From positions 2,919 through 18,759 of the forward strand of contig JAHZBJ010000008.1 of NCBI GenBank assembly GCA_019423445.1: 15,841 nucleotides of DNA, in the 5' to 3' direction. How positions within the stretch are numbered: the stretch's first letter is position 1; each line of letters opens with the position of its first letter. This document shows, in pieces, positions 1 to 5,464 of the stretch. Source of the stretch: Oscillospiraceae bacterium. Its GTDB lineage: Bacteria > Bacillota > Clostridia > Oscillospirales > Ruminococcaceae. A program made the position numbers and the translations under genes. The notes below the pieces were generated by a model. It saw only the letters and a program-made list of their open reading frames with translations. It ran no database searches and was not told the origin of the DNA.

Positions 1-103
1 GCTCCCCCCTGTCCCTACCCGGGGGATGAGCAAAGAAGATGCCAAAGCTATCGGCGGAATGGTGCGGGAACAAATCGCCCAAGCCAAAGAACGGCTGGGG
101 TAA
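1..103 (+). CDS. C-terminal end of a gene cut by the window edge (possibly PlsC-type acyltransferase)
   Basis: Frame 2 is open from the window edge to a TAA at 101-103 and ends in about 33 residues containing PPVPTRGMSKEDAK and a charged helix (VREQIAQAKERLG). An intrinsic terminator follows 40 bases later, which supports this being a true gene end. The pattern 'P-V-P-T-x-G-M-x-K-E-D' followed by a helix resembles the C-terminus of 1-acyl-sn-glycerol-3-phosphate acyltransferases (PlsC). The piece is too short to be sure, so the family is an inference and only the gene end is well supported. An internal ATG at 26 would give a 25-aa peptide and is not taken as the start. Confidence 0.5.
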   Translation, partial: LPPVPTRGMSKEDAKAIGGMVREQIAQAKERLG

Positions 104-142
104 TCCTCCCTGCTCAGCTTCCCACCGGCTGGAACATCAAAA

Positions 143-185
143 GCCCTTCAGCGGAGAAACCCTTTCTCCGCCGGAGGGCCTTTTT
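143..185 (+). terminator. Intrinsic terminator of the upstream + strand gene
   Basis: GCGGAGAAA (151-159) pairs perfectly with TTTCTCCGC (163-171) around a CCC loop. The stem extends outwards, GCCCTTC (143-149) with GGAGGGC (173-179), with one G-T pair. TTTTT follows at 181-185. It sits 40 bases after the stop at 103. Confidence 0.85.
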
Positions 186-274
186 GCGATGCAAAAGCAT
201 CGCGAAATTGGCCATGTGCCGCTTGCAGCGGTACGGCCATGAAATCAAAGCGCATGGGCTGGGCCCATATGTGC
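186..274. repeat. Cluster of three further hairpins between convergent genes
   Basis: Three inverted repeats follow one another: GCGATGC (186-192)/GCATCGC (197-203) with an AAAA loop; CCGCT/AGCGG around 220-231, flanked by two copies of GGCCATG; and GCGCATGGGC/GCCCATATGTGC around 250-274. They lie between the + strand terminator and the terminator of the antiporter on the - strand. Read on the - strand, the last is followed by TTTGATTT and could be a back-up terminator. No open reading frame here looks coding. Confidence 0.5.
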
Positions 275-334
275 AAAAACTTCATGCGCCACAAGCCTTT
301 GCCCGGTTTCGTGGCGCGCGCTTGGCGCATGAAG
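275..334 (-). terminator. Intrinsic terminator of the antiporter gene
   Basis: CTTCATGCGCCA (280-291) and TGGCGCATGAAG (323-334) are perfect 12-base inverted repeats with AGC/GCT extension inside. On the - strand the hairpin is followed directly by TTTTT (279-275), and it begins 6 bases after the antiporter stop codon. The loop is long, about 30 bases. Confidence 0.75.
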
Positions 335-340
335 CTTTAT

Positions 341-1279
341 TTACCGGAAGAGGAATAGAACGTAACCGCCATACAACCCCATCATAACCCCTCCCTGCCA
401 GCGCCGGAACCTTCCCGCAGCCAGCGCCGGAGGAATCATCACCAAAAACAGCAGCAGTACAATGCCCAGATCCAGAAATACGCCAGGACGCTCCATGGGA
501 AGCGTCCCCCCAGCCGCAAAAGCGCTCGCCGCCGGTACCAGGGTCATATCCAGGAAATTGGCTCCCATGATGTTCCCCACCGAAAGAGAGGGCTGCCGTT
601 TGGCCAAAGCGGTAAGGGTAGTCACCAGTTCCGGAAGGCTGGTACCCAAGGCAATGAGAGTCAGAGCGATCACCGACTCCGGCACCCCCAAGAATCGAGC
701 CAAAACAGAACCATTGTCCACCAGAAGCCTGGCCCCTGCCGCAAGGCCGACTGCTCCGAATACAAACTTGCAAAGGTACACCGCTGCGGCATGGCGGCCA
801 TGTTCCACCTGGTTCTCCTGCACGAAAACGGAACGTCTCGCCCAATCCAGATTGTTTTTGAGGAACACTGCCAGAAGAATCAGCAGAAAGATCCCTTCGC
901 TCCATGTCAGGCGTCCATCGATGGCAAAGGCCGCCAAAGCAAGGGCAGCAAACGCCATCAGACCGCCTTTATCCCGGAACGCCCCCTTTTCCACCTCACC
1001 GGGCAGGAAAATGAGGGATATTCCCAGGATGAACCCTGTATTGCAGGACACAGACCCCACGGCGTTTCCCAGAGCCATCTGTCCCGATCCCTGGGCTGCC
1101 GCCAGCACCGATACCATCAGCTCCGGCATGGTGGTAGCCACACTGACAATCGTAGCCGCAATAATAAACGGCGGGATCCCGGTGACTTGTGCAATCCACC
1201 AGGCTCCATCTACAAAGCTGTCCCCTCCTTTTATCATCAAAACCAGCCCCATAGCAAACAGCAGCACCACCGCCAGCAT
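341..1279 (-). CDS. Calcium/sodium antiporter, YrbG-like (CaCA superfamily)
   Basis: A 312-residue, strongly hydrophobic protein with the two internally repeated halves typical of cation/Ca2+ exchangers. Each half carries an alpha-repeat: residues about 18-85 have the segment ATIVSVATTMPELMVS with GNAVGS, and the second half has LTLIALGTSLPELVTT with GNIMGANFLD. The acidic Glu of each PE motif and the GN..G segment form the ion site in this family. Length fits YrbG-type exchangers (about 310-330 aa). The ATG at 1277-1279 was chosen because GGGGGAG lies 6 bases upstream and the protein then begins in the first membrane helix; longer readings add an unlikely hydrophilic 86-residue extension that would run through a terminator hairpin. 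The exact ion (Ca2+ against Na+ or K+) is inferred from the family. It has its own leader and terminator and looks monocistronic. Confidence 0.9.
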   Translation of the reverse strand: MLAVVLLFAMGLVLMIKGGDSFVDGAWWIAQVTGIPPFIIAATIVSVATTMPELMVSVLAAAQGSGQMALGNAVGSVSCNTGFILGISLIFLPGEVEKGAFRDKGGLMAFAALALAAFAIDGRLTWSEGIFLLILLAVFLKNNLDWARRSVFVQENQVEHGRHAAAVYLCKFVFGAVGLAAGARLLVDNGSVLARFLGVPESVIALTLIALGTSLPELVTTLTALAKRQPSLSVGNIMGANFLDMTLVPAASAFAAGGTLPMERPGVFLDLGIVLLLFLVMIPPALAAGRFRRWQGGVMMGLYGGYVLFLFR

Positions 1280-1313
1280 ACCAGGCTCCCCCTTTCTCCC
1301 CAGATCTGCGGAC

Positions 1314-1344
1314 AAAAAGACCCCCGGATACGTCCCGGGGGTCT
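1314..1344 (-). promoter_or_regulatory. Intrinsic terminator inside the antiporter leader (candidate attenuator)
   Basis: AGACCCCCGG (1318-1327) and CCGGGGGTCT (1335-1344) form a perfect 10-bp stem with a 7-base loop. On the - strand this is followed immediately by TTTTT (1318-1314). It points in the direction of the antiporter gene, whose start codon is only 34 bases further on. The cupin gene upstream already has its own terminator at 1461-1492, so this second one is best explained as a regulated stop in the 5' leader, or as a redundant terminator. Confidence 0.65.
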
Positions 1345-1460
1345 TTCTTCTCTTTGCCCCGCTCTTCCCAGTCCACACAGGATATATAGTGGCTCCCCGG
1401 CTTGTTTCATTCCGGGCATGGAAAGAAATGGCGGCTATCAGGCCGGTTATGTAAGGAGAA

Positions 1461-1492
1461 ACAAAACTGAAAAGGCCGCAAGCCCTTTTCAG
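1461..1492 (-). terminator. Intrinsic terminator of the cupin gene
   Basis: CTGAAAAGG (1467-1475) pairs with CCTTTTCAG (1484-1492) across an 8-base loop. On the - strand TTTTGT follows. The stem includes the stop codon of the cupin gene. On the + strand the flank is also T-rich, so it could act in both directions. Confidence 0.75.
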
Positions 1493-1746
1493 CTTTTTAC
1501 CTTTACCCGGATGGGCTCCAGCACCTCCCACTGGCATTGAACGCCCTGGGGGATGGTCACCAAATCCCCCGCTTCTACCGGCATTTTTTCACCATAATGG
1601 TCCACCAGCGCCTTGCCTTGCGTAAAGAGGCAGATGGTTTTTTCATCATAGAACCACTCCTTGGTTCCCACGTCTCCGGCACGTTCCCGCAAATCTTTGA
1701 ATTCCTCTTTCTGGGCATCTGTGGCCTTCTGGATCAGTATTGCCAT
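1489..1746 (-). CDS. Small single-domain cupin protein
   Basis: An 85-residue protein predicted to be one short beta-barrel: residues 30-83 contain the strand pattern ICLFTQGKALVDHYGEKMPVEAGDLVTIPQGVQCQWEVLEPIRVKVKS. The 'EAGDLVTIPQG' turn and 'QWEV' strand match the second conserved cupin box (G-D-x-x-x-x-P-x-G) of the Cupin_3/DUF861 type, as in EutQ- and ureidoglycine-aminohydrolase-like proteins. The usual metal-binding histidines are missing: the loop has no HxH. A catalytic metal site is therefore doubtful, and a binding or sensing role is possible. The ATG at 1744-1746 has GGGAGGGAC a few bases upstream and a near-consensus promoter further up. Soluble, cytoplasmic, substrate unknown. 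Confidence 0.8.
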   Translation of the reverse strand: MAILIQKATDAQKEEFKDLRERAGDVGTKEWFYDEKTICLFTQGKALVDHYGEKMPVEAGDLVTIPQGVQCQWEVLEPIRVKVKS

Positions 1747-1778
1747 GGTGTGTCCCTCCCATCGGTAATTTTTATATT

Positions 1779-1807
1779 ATTATATCAGCATCCCTGCTTT
1801 TTCACAA
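1779..1807 (-). promoter_or_regulatory. Vegetative-type promoter of the cupin gene
   Basis: On the - strand TTGTGA (1807-1802) is separated by 17 bases from a perfect TATAAT (1784-1779), in the AT-rich gap between the divergent cupin and ribokinase genes. The start codon is 33 bases downstream of the -10 box. Confidence 0.75.
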
Positions 1808-1910
1808 GATTTATTTGATATTTTTTCTAAATATTTTCAATAATAAATAAAAATTTTATACGAAATATTGTTTTACAAAATTTTTTCCCTTGGAGTCCAC
1901 CTGGAAAAAA

Positions 1911-1939
1911 TTGAATTTCAGGGCCGAAAATGTTATGAT
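1911..1939 (+). promoter_or_regulatory. Vegetative-type promoter of the ribokinase operon
   Basis: TTGAAT (1911-1916), a 17-base spacer, then TATGAT (1934-1939). The ribokinase start is 38 bases downstream with AAAGGAG at 1963-1969. The segment 1747-1910 is very AT-rich and holds no gene; no clear RbsR or catabolite operator could be picked out. Confidence 0.75.
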
Positions 1940-1977
1940 GAAAAAAAGCCCGTTCTTCGGGGAAAGGAGCGTAGAGG

Positions 1978-2916
1978 ATGAGCAAACGGATTCTTGTCAT
2001 TGGCAGTCTCAATATGGATATGGTGATCCCGGTAAAAGAGCTTCCCCAAAAGGGAGAAACCATCCTTGGCGGAACTCCGGACTACATCCCAGGGGGGAAA
2101 GGCGCCAACCAGGCCTGCGCCGCAGGCAAACTGGGGGGACAGGTCTCCATGCTGGGCAAGGTGGGGCAGGACGCCATGGGCCGCACCCTCAAGGAAAACC
2201 TCAAAGCGGCCGGGGTGGACGTCTCCCATATTGAAGAAACGCCTGACGCCCCCACTGGTATGGCGATAATCTATGTAAACCAAAAGGGCAGCAACAGTAT
2301 TGTGGTGATTTCCGGAGCCAACGCCCTCTGCGACAAAGCATATGTGGAAGCCGCCGAGGACCTCATCGCCGCCCATGACATCATTGTACTCCAGCTGGAG
2401 ATTCCCTATGATGCGGTATTTGCCGCCGTCCGCCTGGCCAAAAAGCACGGGCGCATGGTGGTGCTGAACCCTGCTCCCGCTCCTGACTCCCTTCCGGATG
2501 AAGTGGTTTCCGCTCTGGACTACTTCACCCCCAACGAAACAGAACTGGCAAAAATCGCGGGATCCCCTGCCGGCACTGTCCAGGAAGCCGAAGCCGCCGG
2601 AAAGATCCTGGTGGAAAAAGGAGTGGGCACCGTCCTGGCCACCCTGGGAGAGCAGGGCGCCCTCCTGGTGACCCGGAACGGAACGCAGCTCCTGCCTGCT
2701 CTGCGGGTGGAAGCTGTGGACACCACCGCCGCTGGAGACACCTTTAACGGTGCCTTTGTCACCGCCCTGGCGGAGGGCTTCTCCGAAGCTGAAGCCATCG
2801 CCTTTGCCAACAAGGCAGCCGCCATCTCGGTGACCCGCAAGGGAGCTCAGACCTCCATCCCCACCCGCCGGGAGGTGGACGCCTGGGAAAATCCCGCCGG
2901 CCCTTCCAGAACCTGA
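1978..2916 (+). CDS. rbsK: Ribokinase
   Basis: A 312-residue PfkB-family sugar kinase that phosphorylates D-ribose at O5 with ATP, feeding the pentose phosphate pathway and PRPP synthesis. The N-terminal GSLNMDMV (residues 9-16) and the substrate loop GGKGANQA (39-46) are the ribokinase-type versions of PfkB signature 1. Near the C-terminus TTAAGDTFNGAF is signature 2, with Asp254 as catalytic base and the AAGD anion hole. NPAPAP and the following TPNETE segment are typical of RbsK rather than fructokinase. Length matches the family (about 305 aa). The ATG at 1978 lies 8 bases after AAAGGAG. No ribose transporter or rbsD is beside it; the next gene, an HD-domain hydrolase, begins 16 bases after the stop, so the two are probably co-transcribed. 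A related PfkB specificity (deoxyribose or nucleoside) cannot be excluded. Confidence 0.92.
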   Translation: MSKRILVIGSLNMDMVIPVKELPQKGETILGGTPDYIPGGKGANQACAAGKLGGQVSMLGKVGQDAMGRTLKENLKAAGVDVSHIEETPDAPTGMAIIYVNQKGSNSIVVISGANALCDKAYVEAAEDLIAAHDIIVLQLEIPYDAVFAAVRLAKKHGRMVVLNPAPAPDSLPDEVVSALDYFTPNETELAKIAGSPAGTVQEAEAAGKILVEKGVGTVLATLGEQGALLVTRNGTQLLPALRVEAVDTTAAGDTFNGAFVTALAEGFSEAEAIAFANKAAAISVTRKGAQTSIPTRREVDAWENPAGPSRT

Positions 2917-2932
2917 GAGGAGAACCCTTTTC

Positions 2933-3592
2933 ATGATGACTTACGCGGAAATCAAAAACAATCCCCAGATCCGCACCTACATTCAAAAAGCGGACGAGTC
3001 CCTGGTGGCTCTGGGGTATACTGAGCACAGCTTTGCCCACGTCACCCGGGTGGCCGCCGAAGCCAAAAACATCCTGGCGGCTCTGGGTTATGACGCCCAT
3101 ACCCAGGAACTGGCCCAGATCGCAGGTTACCTTCACGACATCGGCAACATTGTCAACCGCATCGACCATGCCCAAAGCGGCGCTGTCATGGCTTTCCGTC
3201 TGCTGGACAAGCTGGGCTTCGATCCCGAGGATATTTCCACCATTGTCAGCGCCATCGGCAACCACGACGAATCCACCGCTTATCCAGTAAACCCGGTAGC
3301 TGCGGCGCTGATCCTTTCGGACAAAACAGACGTGCGCCGCAGCAGAGTCCGCAATCACGATATTGCCACCTTTGATATCCACGACCGGGTGAACTACGCT
3401 GTGGAAAAGGCCCGCACCACCATGAGCGAGGACAAAAAATCCATCATCCTCACCCTGACCATCGATACCTCCATTTCCGCTGTGATGGACTACTTCGAGA
3501 TTTTCCTCACCGGGATGATGCTCTGCCGCAAGGCCGCCGAAAAGCTGGGCCTTCGGTTCCGACGGGTAATCAACGGCAGCGATGTCCTGTAA
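2933..3592 (+). CDS. HD-domain phosphohydrolase
   Basis: A 219-residue soluble protein with an HD metal-dependent phosphohydrolase fold. The metal ligands can be read as His36 (EHSFAHVTRV region), His68-Asp69 (GYLHDIG), His111-Asp112 (GNHDES) and Asp130 (LSDKTD). The pattern H...HD...D is that of HD-domain nucleotide phosphohydrolases of the small clostridial type. The substrate is unknown. The gene begins 16 bases after rbsK, and its ribosome site (GAGGAG) overlaps the rbsK stop codon, so translation is probably coupled. Tandem ATGs at 2933 and 2936 are both possible starts. A strong terminator follows 10 bases after the stop. A role in nucleotide or sugar-phosphate turnover beside ribokinase is only suggested by the operon. 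Confidence 0.85.
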   Translation: MMTYAEIKNNPQIRTYIQKADESLVALGYTEHSFAHVTRVAAEAKNILAALGYDAHTQELAQIAGYLHDIGNIVNRIDHAQSGAVMAFRLLDKLGFDPEDISTIVSAIGNHDESTAYPVNPVAAALILSDKTDVRRSRVRNHDIATFDIHDRVNYAVEKARTTMSEDKKSIILTLTIDTSISAVMDYFEIFLTGMMLCRKAAEKLGLRFRRVINGSDVL

Positions 3593-3602
3593 CAAAAACG
3601 GA

Positions 3603-3637
3603 ACAGGCCGGGAGGCAGAGCCTCCCGGCCTGTTTTC
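3603..3637 (+). terminator. Terminator of the rbsK-HD operon
   Basis: ACAGGCCGGGAGGC (3603-3616) pairs perfectly with 3620-3633 around an AGA loop, followed by TTTTC. It stands 10 bases after the stop codon at 3592. Confidence 0.92.
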
Positions 3638-3726
3638 ATCTTTTTCCTTCCCTCTTGCCAGGGAAAATCCAAATCTGAAAACATTTTAAAATACTCTTAA
3701 AAAGGATGAAAAAAAGAACAGAATCC

Positions 3727-3756
3727 TTGTATTGGCCACTCTCTCCTGGGTATAAT
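3727..3756 (+). promoter_or_regulatory. Orphan promoter-like sequence
   Basis: TTGTAT (3727-3732), an 18-base spacer and a perfect TATAAT (3751-3756) preceded by GGG. No convincing gene follows: an ATG at 3774 has a poorly spaced AAAAAGGA and its frame runs antisense into the cyclodeaminase gene. The next strong signal is the terminator hairpin at 3827-3866, so any transcript would be a small RNA of about 100 nt. The rest of 3634-3826 is AT-rich with no other recognisable feature. Confidence 0.45.
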
Positions 3757-3826
3757 AAAACTGCAAAAAGGACATGGATTTCTCCTCAAAAATTTGCCTT
3801 CTCTTTTTTTCATTTCTCTATACTAT

Positions 3827-3866
3827 ACAGGAAAATGCCCCTTCAAAAGAAGGGGCATTTTCCTGT
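3827..3866. terminator. Strong, probably bidirectional terminator
   Basis: An 18-bp perfect stem (3827-3844 with 3849-3866) around AAAA, with the GC core GCCCCTTC/GAAGGGGC followed by ATTTTCC in both directions. It lies 11 bases after the stop of the - strand cyclodeaminase gene and also faces the orphan + strand promoter at 3727. Confidence 0.85.
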
Positions 3867-3877
3867 TTCCAGACAGT

Positions 3878-4960
3878 TTATTCCACCAGAGCTGCCACCT
3901 TGGTAACAAAATCCTGGACATTGGTAACCATTGTGGTCACCGAAAGGCTTCCCCGATCCCGAAGCTTGTTGACAGCGAATTCCGAAGCATCCACACAGTA
4001 GAAAAAGACCGGGCGTACCATCCCATCCACCACCCGGTAGGAGGGGGTCATATTTCCTGTGGCGATGGAGTGGAGCTGAGTGGCCAGGGCGATCACCGTG
4101 GTTGCGTTTCTCACCAGTTCCCGCATCCGGTTCTGTCCCTGGTAGACATCTGCCACCACCTCCGGCAGGGGACCGTCATCCCGAATGGAACCGGTAAGAA
4201 CCATGGGAACTCCGCCACGAACGCAGGCCGCTACCACACCGCTTTCCACCTTGTACTCCCGAAGAAAAGCTGGGATGGAACCGCAGGCCCGGACTTTGTT
4301 CAGAACATCCAGATGGTGGTAATGCCCCATGGGGACGCTGCACTGGGTACGGATATCCTGGCCAAGGGCGGTACCCAAAAGGCCCCCCTCCAAGTCGTGG
4401 GTAGCCAGGGCGTTTCCCGCCAGCAGGCCGTGGACATACCCCCGATCCACCAGGGAACTCATGGCGTCCCTGCTGGCGGCGTCAAAGACACAGGCAGGCC
4501 CCAGTACCCAAAGCACCGAGCCGTGGCGGCGTTCATAGCACAGCAGTTCCGCCAGCCGCTGGTAGTCAAAGGAGTAGGCCGTCTCCCTGCTCCGGCCCTG
4601 GCGGAAGGCAAAAACATCCCCTTCTCCCCCACTCTGGGAAAAACCGCTGGCATGGAGATAAATCCCCTGGGAACCGTCTTCGGTACGGCCCACCACCACC
4701 TGGTCCCCCTTCCGGAGCCGGCGGAACTCCACCGCCTCCACCCGGGGGCCGGGGCGAAGCACCAGCACTGCATCCATGCGGGTGTCCCCCGCCAGGATCC
4801 ACCGTCCCCCCACCCGGACATATTCGGGATAAATGGAGGTGGCATGAAATCCCTCCGGGGCCACGCCGTCCAAAGGCGCAGGAACTATGCAGGCGTCAGG
4901 GGCCCCCTCCAGCCCCAGAGCCGCAAAGTCAGGCTCTTGATACAAAGGCAGTTTAAACAT
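3878..4960 (-). CDS. Ornithine cyclodeaminase, archaeal/AgrE type (TIGR00300, LOR/SDH conserved region family)
   Basis: A 360-residue cytoplasmic protein. The segment LLAGNALATHDLEGGLLGTALGQDI (about 179-203), then MGHYHHLDVLNKVRACGSI (211-229), VLTGSIRDDGPLPEV and the C-terminal TGNMTPSYRVVDG are characteristic of the TIGR00300 family. This family includes archaeal NAD-dependent ornithine cyclodeaminase and the C-terminal half of cyanobacterial AgrE/ArgZ; it converts ornithine to proline plus ammonia and is unrelated to mu-crystallin-type cyclodeaminases. The N-terminal arginine-dihydrolase domain of AgrE/ArgZ is absent. ATG at 4958-4960 was chosen because an upstream in-frame ATG at 4981 would translate the GGAAGGAGAAGG ribosome site itself. 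No arginine or proline gene is beside it. It has its own structured leader and terminator, so it is probably monocistronic. The substrate comes from the family, not from tested data. Confidence 0.85.
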   Translation of the reverse strand: MFKLPLYQEPDFAALGLEGAPDACIVPAPLDGVAPEGFHATSIYPEYVRVGGRWILAGDTRMDAVLVLRPGPRVEAVEFRRLRKGDQVVVGRTEDGSQGIYLHASGFSQSGGEGDVFAFRQGRSRETAYSFDYQRLAELLCYERRHGSVLWVLGPACVFDAASRDAMSSLVDRGYVHGLLAGNALATHDLEGGLLGTALGQDIRTQCSVPMGHYHHLDVLNKVRACGSIPAFLREYKVESGVVAACVRGGVPMVLTGSIRDDGPLPEVVADVYQGQNRMRELVRNATTVIALATQLHSIATGNMTPSYRVVDGMVRPVFFYCVDASEFAVNKLRDRGSLSVTTMVTNVQDFVTKVAALVE

Positions 4961-5107
4961 CGGTATCCTTCTCCTTCCCACGAATTTTCCGCGGCCCCTG
5001 GACGCCGCCGGGCTGCGTCCATTCCCGGCGGGAGGCTTGCTTCCCCTGTCTATACCTGGGGCCGCTGCCTCTCCTTCCAGGGAACCCTATTTTTTTACTG
5101 TATCATA
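4961..5107 (-). promoter_or_regulatory. Structured 5' leader of the cyclodeaminase gene
   Basis: On the - strand a TATGAT -10-like box (5107-5102, with no clear -35) precedes about 140 bases of leader. Within it an outer inverted repeat GCGGCCCC (4991-4998)/GGGGCCGC (5058-5065) encloses two mutually exclusive stems: GGACGC (5000-5005)/GCGTCC (5015-5020) and CGCCGGG (5006-5012)/CCCGGCG (5024-5030). The layout is riboswitch-like but fits no class recognised here by eye; no T-box AGGGUGG element was found. The gap 5108-5248, before sigK, holds no gene. Confidence 0.4.
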
Positions 5108-5248
5108 ACCTGACTGCAAAGTAAAGCTGCCGCGCCGGTTAGGAGAGGCCCTCCCGCCTGAGGTCAAAACCGAAAAATTCCGGGGACAGGCAGCTCCCAC
5201 CTTCTCCGGCATATATATGATATGATTTGGAAAGGAGTGGATTCCGCT

Positions 5249-5455
5249 ATGTACCTAAGTCTCGTTTGGGCAGCCCTGTGCAACATGTTGTATTTCGCCC
5301 TCCATGTCACCTGTTCCGGTACCTTTCCCAAGCCTCTCACCCCCCGCCAGGAACAGGAATGTCTGGAGAAAATCCGCCAAGGGGATCTGAAGGCCAAAAA
5401 CACCCTCATTGAACACAACCTTCGGCTGGTGGCCCATATCGTTAACAAGGGTTGA
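5249..5455 (+). CDS. sigK: sigK 5' fragment: sporulation sigma factor K, interrupted
   Basis: The fragment encodes a short hydrophobic pro-sequence (MYLSLVWAALCNMLYFALHV) followed by FPKPLTPRQEQECLEKIRQGDLKAKNTLIEHNLRLVAHIV, the unmistakable start of pro-sigma-K (region 2.1 onwards). Sigma K directs late mother-cell gene expression in sporulation. Sixty-five residues (to 5443) match sigma K; after the junction only NKG and a stop at 5453-5455 follow. ATG at 5249 lies 11 bases after AAAGGAG (5231-5237); the in-frame ATG at 5222 would translate that site. The gene resumes at 10374 in the same orientation after a 4.93-kb element. In the unrearranged state it would give a 68-aa peptide with no sigma activity. 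A CATATATA at 5210-5217 resembles a sigma-E -10 box, but no matching -35 was found. Confidence 0.92.
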   Translation: MYLSLVWAALCNMLYFALHVTCSGTFPKPLTPRQEQECLEKIRQGDLKAKNTLIEHNLRLVAHIVNKG

Positions 5456-5464
5456 AGCGAAAGG
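5430..5464 (+). other. attL: left junction of the sigK-interrupting element
   Basis: The proposed central dinucleotide is AA at 5444-5445. On the sigK side TGGC (5430-5433) stands 10 bases away, matching GCCA at 10 bases on the far side of the right junction. On the element side, AAGCGAAAGG (5455-5464) mirrors CCTTTTGCTT (10353-10362) of the right end at 9 of 10 positions. The junction position is deduced from restoring the sigma K reading frame and from this symmetry. Confidence 0.8.

Noticed and set aside
1280..1460. yybP-ykoY manganese riboswitch before the antiporter
   Set aside because: The expected conserved loop sequences could not be found; only the terminator hairpin is secure.
3706..4001. 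Small + strand frames at 3706 and 3774
   Set aside because: No well-spaced ribosome site, and both run through the terminator into antisense of the cyclodeaminase gene.
4961..5107. T-box or guanidine-I riboswitch in the cyclodeaminase leader
   Set aside because: No AGGGUGG-type T-box antiterminator and no recognisable ykkC core; left as an unclassified structured leader.
3794..5113. Long + strand open frame (439 codons) opposite the cyclodeaminase gene
   Set aside because: The - strand protein has the family signature and a good start; the + strand frame runs through a terminator hairpin and lacks any motif.
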